DNA from: Sphingobacterium athyrii
Lineage (GTDB): Bacteria > Bacteroidota > Bacteroidia > Sphingobacteriales > Sphingobacteriaceae
Direction: 5' to 3'
Length of the DNA: 64,000 nt
Assembly (NCBI RefSeq): GCF_003071065.1
Contig: NZ_QCXX01000002.1
Span: forward strand, 434,001-498,000
The translations under genes and the position numbers were made by a program. Shown piece after piece: positions 43,952-51,509 of this stretch. Positions within the stretch are counted from its first letter, which is position 1, and each line of letters starts with the position of its first letter. The notes beneath the pieces were generated by a model, which was not told where the DNA came from, searched no databases, and saw only the letters and a list, made by a program, of their open reading frames with translations.

Positions 43952-46291
43952 ATGGCAAATCCTCAATACCACATGGCTAAGATCACTGCCATATTATTAT
44001 GCTGTTCTTTTTCGTTATCTCCAACACTCAATGCCAATAGTTTAGCTATTTGGAATCCCGCTGTTACACTGCGTTCTTTAGGACAGCAGCAATGTTCAAT
44101 TTCAGGTCGCGTCGTTGACCCGAACGGACTTCCTTTGGCAAATGTTCGTATCCAGTTACGAGGGTTGAACAGTACTAGATCTGATAAAGACGGTTATTTT
44201 GAATTAACAGGCATTAATTATGGTAAATATCAATTGATATGGAGTTGTGTCGGATTTGAAAGTGTGTCCCGGGATATTGAAATCGTACACGAACAACATC
44301 AATTGGGATTAATCACACTTCAGGCAAAACAGCACAGTTTGGATGAAGTTGTTGTGACAGCAAGCCGGTTAGCAGAGCATATTAATGAAGTACCATCGTC
44401 AGTTACTTACATTGGAGGAAAGGCGCTGGATCAACAGCGACAGATTAATGACAATCTGCCGAATATCCTAATGCAAAAGGTCCCCAGTATTTCACCGAGT
44501 GAAGAGAGTCAGAATAATTTTATTGCGAAGATTCGTGGACGAAATTTTTTGGTACTTATCGACGGTATCCCGCAATCCACGCCATTACGAAACGGGGGAC
44601 GTGATCTACGGACGATAGATGCAAGCGCGATTGACCATATCGAAGTTGTTAATGGAGCGACAGCAATGTATGGCAATGGTGCTGCAGGTGGCGTTATCAA
44701 CTATATCACCAAAAAGCCGCAGAAAGGAAAGAAGATAAGCTCCTCTACGTATTTTAATAACACCTTGAGTCTGGTAAAACCAAATGAAACGTATGGTTAC
44801 AATATTTCACAAGTATTTTCAGGTCAGATTGAAAAATGGGATTATGTTGTACAAGGTAAAATTGGTCATACAGGGGCGATACGCAGTTCGGATGGAACAG
44901 TCGTGAGTCCGTTTTATGGGTTGGGCGAAACGCGTTCATATAATACCATGGCTAAAATGGGTTATCAGATCGCTCCAGAACATCGCCTGGAATTTATGGG
45001 TAATTATTACCGTAGTTTGCAGGATAGCAAATATGTGGGTACTACTGGTGATTTCGGCCATTCTCCGGCGATAGGTATTCCTTCAGATACGGTAATCAAC
45101 GGTGGTACTCCCTATAATAAGGCATTTCACCTAAAATATGACGGCCAATATGGAAAGACTGCTGCAAGTTTAAGCCTCTATTACGAAGATATGAATACGG
45201 TTTTTGAGACATATAATCAAACCTACTCTGACCATCAAGGGGCGAGGCTTAATTTTAACACCCCTTTTCGGCTGGGGACATCTACTCCGCTATCTCTGAT
45301 CTATGGAGTAGACCTGCTGAAAGATCATACGGTACAGAAAACGATGAAGGATGATCTGGTTACCCCAGATATGAATATGGACAATATAGCTTTCTACTTA
45401 CAGAGCAAATTGAATATCGCTACGAACTGGATTTTGAAAGGAGGGCTTCGTTATGAAAATATACGGTTTAAGGTGGGAGATCTCACCAAAGGAGGGAAGC
45501 TAACTGTAGGTGAACGCAATAACTCAGATGCATTTGTATTTAATATGGCGACAAGGTATAATAAATACAATTATTTACAGCCTTTTGCTTCATTTTCTCA
45601 GGGATATTCTATCGGTGACGTAGGACTTATCCTTCGGAATGGGGTCCCTTTAAGTCAGATAGATCCCAAACCAGTCGTAGTTAATAACTTTGAAATCGGG
45701 CTGAATGGCAGGATGACGATGTGGGACTATCAACTGACTGGCTATTACAGCACTTCTAAGAAAGGCAATACTTTTGCCGAGACCTCTGCTCCGGGCAACT
45801 ATGAATTGATTCAGGTACCTCAGCGGATCTATGGATTGGAGTTTGTCGGTAATTTGAGACCCACACAATGGTTGTCCATAGGTACTGTACTGGGCTATAT
45901 GGATGGACGTCAAGATTTGAAAAATGATGGCAGTTATAAGGATAAATTGGATAATTCGATCATCTCACCGTTTAAAATCAATCTGAATACCGATTTTAAA
46001 TTGACTGATCGGTGGAATATATATCTGCAATATCTGCATCTTGGTGGACGTGACGTATTTCCTGCTGCTGAATATAATTATGGAAAATATCCTATTTCCG
46101 GATATAATCTTGTGGATTTTCAAACCAGATATAAATACCAAAAACTTACCTTTCTATTCTCGATCAACAATCTTTTCAATGCCAATTATTATCCAACTCA
46201 TGCTGAGGTGCGCGGTGCTACCAATGAGGGACGCTACTATATAAAGGGCCGTGGAACTATGGCCAATTTTGGCGTACAGCTTGATATATAA
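43952..46291 (+). CDS. TonB-dependent siderophore-type outer membrane receptor
   Basis: A 779-residue receptor (an alternative start is 43973). The signal peptide is followed by a carboxypeptidase-regulatory-like domain (SISGRVVDPNGLPLANVRIQ), a TonB box region LDEVVVTASR, and the plug domain with IRGRNFLVLIDGIPQSTPLR and VNGATAMYGNGAAGGVINYI. The 22-strand barrel ends in the C-terminal GTMANFGVQLDI. The plug and length fit ferric-siderophore receptors. A stub of a second receptor and an AraC regulator follow, a layout common for iron uptake. Ligand unknown. Confidence 0.92.
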   Translation: MANPQYHMAKITAILLCCSFSLSPTLNANSLAIWNPAVTLRSLGQQQCSISGRVVDPNGLPLANVRIQLRGLNSTRSDKDGYFELTGINYGKYQLIWSCVGFESVSRDIEIVHEQHQLGLITLQAKQHSLDEVVVTASRLAEHINEVPSSVTYIGGKALDQQRQINDNLPNILMQKVPSISPSEESQNNFIAKIRGRNFLVLIDGIPQSTPLRNGGRDLRTIDASAIDHIEVVNGATAMYGNGAAGGVINYITKKPQKGKKISSSTYFNNTLSLVKPNETYGYNISQVFSGQIEKWDYVVQGKIGHTGAIRSSDGTVVSPFYGLGETRSYNTMAKMGYQIAPEHRLEFMGNYYRSLQDSKYVGTTGDFGHSPAIGIPSDTVINGGTPYNKAFHLKYDGQYGKTAASLSLYYEDMNTVFETYNQTYSDHQGARLNFNTPFRLGTSTPLSLIYGVDLLKDHTVQKTMKDDLVTPDMNMDNIAFYLQSKLNIATNWILKGGLRYENIRFKVGDLTKGGKLTVGERNNSDAFVFNMATRYNKYNYLQPFASFSQGYSIGDVGLILRNGVPLSQIDPKPVVVNNFEIGLNGRMTMWDYQLTGYYSTSKKGNTFAETSAPGNYELIQVPQRIYGLEFVGNLRPTQWLSIGTVLGYMDGRQDLKNDGSYKDKLDNSIISPFKINLNTDFKLTDRWNIYLQYLHLGGRDVFPAAEYNYGKYPISGYNLVDFQTRYKYQKLTFLFSINNLFNANYYPTHAEVRGATNEGRYYIKGRGTMANFGVQLDI

Positions 46292-46327
46292 TCGCTGATC
46301 ACCGAATAGAAATCTATTTATTTTAAT

Positions 46328-46537
46328 GTGTTATTTATTTTAGGTACAATCATTATCATTGGACTTGTTTATTTTTCACAAGCATTGTTTGCCCAAACAC
46401 CAAAAGGAAGTATTAGTGAAAGTCTTACAATGTAAATTAAGAGCTCAATTTATATTACTTCGCAGAATAAGAATGTTATCGTAGACTATCAATTGACAGA
46501 GAAGAATGTAGAAGCGCTACAGGAAGTAGTATTGTAA
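46328..46537 (+). pseudogene. Stub of a second TonB-dependent receptor
   Basis: One frame reads a signal-peptide-like VLFILGTIIIIGLVYFSQAL, then FAQTPKGSISESLTM and a stop (46433-46435), and continues in the same frame with NVIVDYQLTEKNVEALQEVV to a second stop at 46537. The first part resembles the start and the second the end of the carboxypeptidase-like domain that precedes TonB plugs (...L-x-E-V-V-V). The middle of the domain, the plug and barrel are gone. Tandem TonB receptors often duplicate, so this may be a decayed sister of the preceding gene. Confidence 0.6.
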
Positions 46538-46575
46538 CAGCATAAATGTATAGTATTATTCTAAACAGGAATAAC

Positions 46576-47583
46576 TTAATGACTGGATAGTCTGTAGCCA
46601 GTAGGTGTTTCTCCTGTCCATTTTTTAAAGGCACGAACGAAAGCACTCGGTTCGGCATAGCCCAAAATGATTGATATTTCTTTTACAGATGAGGTCGTGT
46701 TCTGCATATAATGTATGGCTAGAGATTTACGAACCTCCTCAACAATTTGTATATAAGAAGCTCCTTCATCTTTGAGTTTACGCTGTAAAGTCCTTACACT
46801 TACATTGAAATTTCCAGCTACAGCTTCTATGGAGAGAGAATAGAGGTAAGAATTGGCGATAAGATAGTTAAATATTCTTTTTGAGAGAGATCCCATCAGT
46901 TCGTTCGGGTTTTGTAATTGATTTATCTTGTTAATGAGCAAAGTCTGTATCTGGTAGTTGGCGGTAATAATCGGAAAATCCAGGTATTCCTTTGGAAATT
47001 CTACGGTATAATGTGTTGATTTTCTTGCCGAGCATCTTAAGATCGTTTCATAAGCCGAACTGCTTTCCCGCTGGAAGTTAGGTAGCCCTACCATGATAGG
47101 GCTCAAATTTTTAAGGAGTAATCCTTTTAATTCATAGATTGTGAATGCTATTAAGAAATCTCCGAATTGTCTTTGGGTAGTAGGCAAGTGGTCAAAACCT
47201 CCATTTTTATGGTATTCGATGACGCATGTTTTATGCTTTAAGTCTATTTCCATTGTATAAAGATCTGTGACGAAATGCATGAGCGATCGCACTTGAAGCA
47301 GTGCGTCCCTCACGGTACAGCTTGTTTGGATGATCTGTCCTACGATATTTAAGGCTGCTAGTTGCATGGTTGCTCCAAAATGCAGGCCTATCAGTTGATC
47401 CTTTGAAAGCTGTACAATATTCCTCCATACGTTTTCAATCTGCTGATCAGTGATCTCAAATTGGCGACTGTTCATTAACTGAGCAATTGAAAAACCCGAT
47501 AATGAGACAATTTTAATGCTATCCAAACCTCGATCCTCACAAAAAGCAATTAAGGCTTGCAACATGGTCTGTTTATAATTCAT
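46576..47583 (-). CDS. AraC-family transcriptional regulator
   Basis: The start at 47583 (MNYKQTMLQALIAFCEDRGL) fits the family; the frame upstream is not coding-like. About 335 residues. The N-terminal part is an arabinose-binding-type (PF12625-like) domain, SLSGFSIAQLMNSRQFEITD. The C-terminal double HTH reads LSIEAVAGNFNVSVRTLQRK and IHYMQNTTSSVKEISIILGY, ending FVRAFKKWTGETPTGYR. It is divergent from the small membrane protein at 47711, a likely target, and may also act on the TonB receptor genes. Confidence 0.9.
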   Translation of the reverse strand: MNYKQTMLQALIAFCEDRGLDSIKIVSLSGFSIAQLMNSRQFEITDQQIENVWRNIVQLSKDQLIGLHFGATMQLAALNIVGQIIQTSCTVRDALLQVRSLMHFVTDLYTMEIDLKHKTCVIEYHKNGGFDHLPTTQRQFGDFLIAFTIYELKGLLLKNLSPIMVGLPNFQRESSSAYETILRCSARKSTHYTVEFPKEYLDFPIITANYQIQTLLINKINQLQNPNELMGSLSKRIFNYLIANSYLYSLSIEAVAGNFNVSVRTLQRKLKDEGASYIQIVEEVRKSLAIHYMQNTTSSVKEISIILGYAEPSAFVRAFKKWTGETPTGYRLSSH

Positions 47584-47682
47584 ATTGTAAATGTACTGAT
47601 ATGTTTTGCAGCCTGTATCAAATTGTCGTATAATGTCAATATCTTGTCGTCTATTGGTAGCCCAAAGCCTTGTAAGCAGTTG

Positions 47683-47690
47683 TACTTTTG
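47683..47690 (+). promoter_or_regulatory. -7 element before the small membrane protein gene
   Basis: TACTTTTG matches TAnnTTTG, 20 bp before the ATG at 47711, in the region shared with the divergent araC-type gene. Confidence 0.4.
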
Positions 47691-47710
47691 AGTAATAAAA
47701 AAAAGAAATT

Positions 47711-48079
47711 ATGACACTAAAAAATGTATTGCTGACCAATGCGATCAGCTCAGGAATGACAGGAGTTTTATTGGTAACCATGCCTTCTGTATTTACAAAG
47801 CTATTTGAAACTGGAAATAATACAACATTTATTCCGGTAGGCGTTTTCCTCATTGTGTTTTCGATATTTGTTTTAGCCACTGCTATGAAGGAAAGTATCC
47901 CGGTCAGCTGGACCAAGTTTATCATCACACTAGATATTACTTGGGTTATAGCTAGCGTCATCGTCGTTATCGCCCTGTTTTCTTCCATTAGCACGATTGG
48001 ATCTGTTATGATCCTAGCGGTCGCGGGATGGGTCGGAATGATGGTTTATCTACAGCATAAAAATCTAAACAGAATTTAA
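47711..48079 (+). CDS. Small four-helix membrane protein
   Basis: A 122-residue protein with four helices: about residues 8-28, 42-58, 68-92 and 96-115. MTLKNVLLTNAISSGMTGVL at the start and GWVGMMVYLQHKNLNRI at the end. No clear family. It is divergent from the AraC regulator. The stop at 48077-48079 is followed directly by sulfatase-like sequence, suggesting a deletion junction at its 3' end. Confidence 0.68.
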   Translation: MTLKNVLLTNAISSGMTGVLLVTMPSVFTKLFETGNNTTFIPVGVFLIVFSIFVLATAMKESIPVSWTKFIITLDITWVIASVIVVIALFSSISTIGSVMILAVAGWVGMMVYLQHKNLNRI

Positions 48080-48081
48080 GA

Positions 48082-48283
48082 TGGATGGATGCCTATGTAG
48101 GTCAGATTGTCGATAGACTGCGTCAAATCCTGCGGAAATGAGACTAGAGACTTATTTTACAGAAAGTAATGAGCAGTAACCCAACAGTAGAAATGTATGA
48201 TCTCAAACAAGATCCAAAAGAACAGAACAATGTTTGCTAATGGCAATCCAAAAAAGGTGCATGAATTGCGTCAGCTGAATTAG
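48082..48283 (+). pseudogene. Sulfatase remnant with internal deletion and frameshifts
   Basis: Three pieces in changing frames match type-I sulfatases. WMDAYVGQIVDRLRQIL (48082 onward) is the conserved helix before the F-x-S-D-N-G motif. NPTVEMYDLKQDPKEQNNV (about 48180-48234) is the C-terminal E-L-Y-D-L-x-x-D-P-x-E-x-x-N signature, and NGNPKKVHELRQLN with stop 48281-48283 is the tail in another frame. The catalytic C/S-x-P-x-R region is absent. Confidence 0.75.
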
Positions 48284-48340
48284 AAGGCCCATGTTGAAAG
48301 TGCAATTTTCCCATTGACGAATAAGCGCAGTTAGAGGTCA

Positions 48341-48398
48341 ATCCATTCATGAACAATGTCTTTCGGGATATCCCGAAAGACATTGTTCATGAATGGAT
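48341..48398. repeat. Perfect 58-bp palindrome
   Basis: 29-bp arms with no spacer, centred on GGGATATCCC (48365-48374), starting ATCCATTCATGAACAATGTC at 48341. It lies 51 bp past the stop of the minus-strand dehydrogenase gene. It has no T-tract, so it is not a standard intrinsic terminator. Confidence 0.9.
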
Positions 48399-48449
48399 CA
48401 GCATATTTTTTCTGATATAAACAGGCCATTGCAGTATCAACTGACGATA

Positions 48450-49517
48450 CTACTTTTTCTGTATATCAATTAATATTTTGACTTCAGTAGGATCATTAAC
48501 CAAAGCTTCAAATCCCTCTGAAACGATATTTTCTAAGCTTATTTTGCTTGTCACAAGTTTTTCCACTGGCATACGTCCACTATCGATAAGCGCAATAACT
48601 TGTGGAAAGATGTTACGATAAGCAATAATACCCTTGATCGTGATTTCCCGCAGTACCTGATCCAGCGCATTCGTGGTAACCGGCTTGCCAAACAAAGCTA
48701 CTAAAACCGCTGTTCCACCATTTTTTAAACTATCAATCCCTGTTGAATAGGAGGCCTGTACGCCAGCACAATCTAGAAATACGTCTACACCAAGTCCTGT
48801 AATGGACTTAATTTTTTGTGGAATCCCTTCCTCTTTCGCGTTGATGGTATGTGTTGCACCGATGGCTTTTGCCTTCTCTAGACGTTTGTCTGCGATATCC
48901 GTGACAATAACTGTTGTCGCACCTGCTGCAAGTGCCGCCTGAACACATAGTAAACCTATGGGACCAGCACCAGATACTAATACGGATTCACCGATTTTAA
49001 GCCCGCTTTGGTGCACTGCATATACCGCGACAGCGGCAGGCTCCACCAATGCGCCTTTTTCAAAAGACATGCTGTCCGGTATTTTGTGTAGCATGTAGTC
49101 TTCAACGACAACATACGGAGCAAATCCGCCATTACTGGAAAGCCCGATAAATCCCAAGGGTTCGGACAAATTATATGCGCCATTTGCAATAAAGGGACTA
49201 TCAAAGTTTTTAAAAATCGGTTCAACGACCACGCGGTCACCGGCTTTTACATGTTGTACACCTTCACCTACGGCCTCCACCACACCCGAAAACTCATGTC
49301 CAAGCGTAGTGACTCCCTGGTGTCCGTTTAGCGGGTAGGGTTGATCTACCGGGATTAATTGCGGGCCATGTACATACTCATGTAAGTCAGATCCGCATAT
49401 TCCGGCGAAATGGACAGCTATTTTAACCTGACCAGCCTTTGGTTCAGGGATTTCTGTTGGTTCTACCCTAATATCTTTAGCAGCATACCAACGTGCAGCT
49501 TTCATTGTATTTGCCAT
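48450..49517 (-). CDS. 2,3-butanediol dehydrogenase-like zinc alcohol dehydrogenase
   Basis: A 355-residue cytosolic medium-chain dehydrogenase; the first codons MANTMKAARWYAAKDIRVEP allow a start at M5. Catalytic zinc ligands: GICGSDLHEYVHGPQ, GHEFSGVVEAVGEG and the later Glu of LVEPAAVAVYAVH. NAD-binding: VLVSGAGPIGLLCVQAALAA. The long insert with PLNGHQGVTTLGHEF is typical of (R,R)-butanediol dehydrogenases. The usual four-Cys structural zinc loop is replaced by VVEPIFKNFDSPFIANGAYN, without cysteines. Substrate likely a secondary alcohol or diol. Confidence 0.9.
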   Translation of the reverse strand: MANTMKAARWYAAKDIRVEPTEIPEPKAGQVKIAVHFAGICGSDLHEYVHGPQLIPVDQPYPLNGHQGVTTLGHEFSGVVEAVGEGVQHVKAGDRVVVEPIFKNFDSPFIANGAYNLSEPLGFIGLSSNGGFAPYVVVEDYMLHKIPDSMSFEKGALVEPAAVAVYAVHQSGLKIGESVLVSGAGPIGLLCVQAALAAGATTVIVTDIADKRLEKAKAIGATHTINAKEEGIPQKIKSITGLGVDVFLDCAGVQASYSTGIDSLKNGGTAVLVALFGKPVTTNALDQVLREITIKGIIAYRNIFPQVIALIDSGRMPVEKLVTSKISLENIVSEGFEALVNDPTEVKILIDIQKK

Positions 49518-49634
49518 GTTTGTCTTCTTTTTTTGTATATACTAAGGTAAAAAGAATGATCTGCTATCGATGTGATCTATATCTCCAACGTAAATGAGCT
49601 GGATCATTTCGCGGGGAGATTAACGGATTAAATC

Positions 49635-50018
49635 CTATAATTCAAAATGGCGATCATGATTAATATTCTGAGGATTTATTAACGAACTGTTGCAGTAAGT
49701 TGCAGCTTCAAATTCGCTGATACTCATTGAAAGGAAAGAGATTGAAGGAAGCAATTTTTTTAGTCTGGCAGTGATTGTTTTTGAAAGATTTGCTTTTTGT
49801 TCCATAGTTCGTCCTTCCATAATATACCCGAAAACATGTAAGAAATTAGTCTTATTGTTTCCGAGTCGATAATATTGGTAAGGCTGAATTCTAACCTTTA
49901 TGTCATTAGCAGCGAAAATTCCTGCAGCAGCAGCTGTCTCGTATACAGTTCCCATGAGCTCAGCAGGAGCGATTGTCTGAAGAATATCTTGCGAACAGTC
50001 TATAATAAAATGAGGCAT
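49635..50018 (-). CDS. 5-carboxymethyl-2-hydroxymuconate isomerase-like protein (CHMI family)
   Basis: A 127-residue tautomerase-superfamily protein with the catalytic Pro2 after Met (MPHFIIDCSQDILQ). IKVRIQPYQYYRLGNNKTNF, VFGYIMEGRTMEQKANLSKT and SISFLSMSISEFEAATYCN are CHMI-like. The family isomerises a ring-cleavage intermediate in homoprotocatechuate breakdown, but no other gene of that pathway is present here, so the real substrate may differ. Confidence 0.87.
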   Translation of the reverse strand: MPHFIIDCSQDILQTIAPAELMGTVYETAAAAGIFAANDIKVRIQPYQYYRLGNNKTNFLHVFGYIMEGRTMEQKANLSKTITARLKKLLPSISFLSMSISEFEAATYCNSSLINPQNINHDRHFEL

Positions 50019-50140
50019 TAGTAGTATAATCTATTCTCTAACTAACAGTATACATTCGAAATTGTTTATCCGGATATTGTTGTCTCCAAAAGTCGATGTC
50101 AATTTATGCGTGCGCGGAGAGCTTACACCATGGTGATTTT

Positions 50141-50192
50141 ATTCAATTGTCTTCATATGCTCTTAAGTGACCGCATATAAAGACAATTGAAT
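50141..50192. repeat. 20-bp inverted repeat between the CHMI gene and its upstream neighbour
   Basis: Arms ATTCAATTGTCTTCATATGC (50141-50160) and GCATATAAAGACAATTGAAT (50173-50192) pair with one mismatch around a 12-nt loop. It starts 42 bp past the stop of the minus-strand gene at 50234 and lacks a T-tract. Possibly a U-tract-less terminator or a regulatory hairpin. Confidence 0.75.
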
Positions 50193-50233
50193 TCAATATG
50201 AATTCTGTATTCTAAGATCTAGCTTACATTGTG

Positions 50234-50470
50234 CTAATCATTGTCATGATTTTCGGTTGCAAATGAAAACTTAATTGATTTTTGAGGATAAGTTTCCATA
50301 CTCATGCGGCTGGTATTTTTGATAATACTTTTTAAGCTGACGCGATCACCCAATTTAAAATAAGCTTCTACGGTTTGGTAATCTAATAGATAAGGGCCAC
50401 AAAAGTAATTTCCATTTGCATCTTTTTCTATGACTCCTTGATAAAGTCCCGCTTTTGTTTCTTTTGGCAT
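50234..50470 (-). CDS. Small hypothetical protein
   Basis: A 78-residue soluble protein (MPKETKAGLYQGVIEKDANG, then FCGPYLLDYQTVEAYFKLGD). The short beta-rich pattern suggests a small barrel such as an OB-like or nucleic-acid-binding domain, but I do not recognise it. A -7 element (TACCTTTG) precedes it. Confidence 0.62.
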   Translation of the reverse strand: MPKETKAGLYQGVIEKDANGNYFCGPYLLDYQTVEAYFKLGDRVSLKSIIKNTSRMSMETYPQKSIKFSFATENHDND

Positions 50471-50790
50471 ATGTGTTTAATTTGAAAACAAAGGTAGGAA
50501 GAGTAATCGGCAATTCGGTGGCAATTGTAATATTCTCTTATCGAGAGTGCATTTGAATGTGAATAATAGCTCTTATAAATAGTCTCAGGTGTCTGTTCTA
50601 AATAACTATTCCAAGAATTTTATTAGTCGATTTTAGACGCGATTAAAACAAGAAAGTTTGTGTCAGTATTTGATGACAACAGCTTTTTTCGTTGAAGATC
50701 TACTTTATCCTAAGTAAGAAATATTAAATTAGCTGTTGATAATTAGAATATAAATATATCAGATTGGAAGTAAAGTTTCATATATATAAG
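50471..50790. other. 320-bp intergenic region between divergent genes
   Basis: It contains an exact -7 element for the minus-strand gene (TACCTTTG, 50496 to 50489). No other gene or clear terminator is seen. Confidence 0.5.
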
Positions 50791-51438
50791 ATGATTAATA
50801 AAATAAAACTGGAGCAGTTATCGGCGATATTAGATGTCCTGAAGCTGGCTGAAAAACTAAAATTCGAATTGCGACATAGCTGGCTGTCTAATGGTCGTCA
50901 GGAGAGCGTTGCAGAACATACTTGGCGGATGTCGTTGATGGCCGTTTTGATTGAACCGCTTTTAGAGCAAAAAGTTGATCTCGCCCACCTATTGAAAATG
51001 ATTATTATCCATGATCTTGTTGAAGCCGAAGCTGGTGACGTATCGGTATTGGATCAGATCCGCAACCCAGAGATCAAAAAAATCAAACAACAAAATGAAG
51101 AGAAGGCAATTCTTAGAATTAGAGAGCTGCTTACAGCAAGTAATGGTCAGGAGATATATGATCTTTTTTATGAGTTTGAGGAGAAGAAAACCTTCGAAGC
51201 AAAGGTGGCTAATGCTATTGATAAATTAGAAGTTCAATTGCAGCATAATCATGCTGATATTTCTACCTGGGAGGAGATCGAATACGATTTGTCTTTTGTG
51301 ATTGGTAAGCATGTCCAATTTGATCAGACCTTTGTCATGTTAAAAGATTTAATAGAAAAACAGGCTTCACAAAAACTTGAAGGTGCGGGATTGAATGTTT
51401 CAGAGATTCGTAATCGTGCAATTGCAACATTTAGCTAG
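50791..51438 (+). CDS. HD-domain protein (YfbR/HDDC2-like nucleotidase)
   Basis: The ATG at 50791 is preferred to the TTG at 50764. About 215 residues. HD-type metal site: ELRHSW, SVAEHTWRMSLMAVL and IIIHDLVEAEAGDVSVLDQI (the HD pair), with a later Asp in ANAIDKLEVQLQHNHADI. The family includes 5'-deoxyribonucleotidases of dNMP metabolism. Monocistronic. Confidence 0.9.
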   Translation: MINKIKLEQLSAILDVLKLAEKLKFELRHSWLSNGRQESVAEHTWRMSLMAVLIEPLLEQKVDLAHLLKMIIIHDLVEAEAGDVSVLDQIRNPEIKKIKQQNEEKAILRIRELLTASNGQEIYDLFYEFEEKKTFEAKVANAIDKLEVQLQHNHADISTWEEIEYDLSFVIGKHVQFDQTFVMLKDLIEKQASQKLEGAGLNVSEIRNRAIATFS

Positions 51439-51509
51439 TTGGGGAAAATGCAAAAAATGTTCCTATATTTAATTGGAACAGTCCCGTGTAAAATATTGAC
51501 AACATTATT

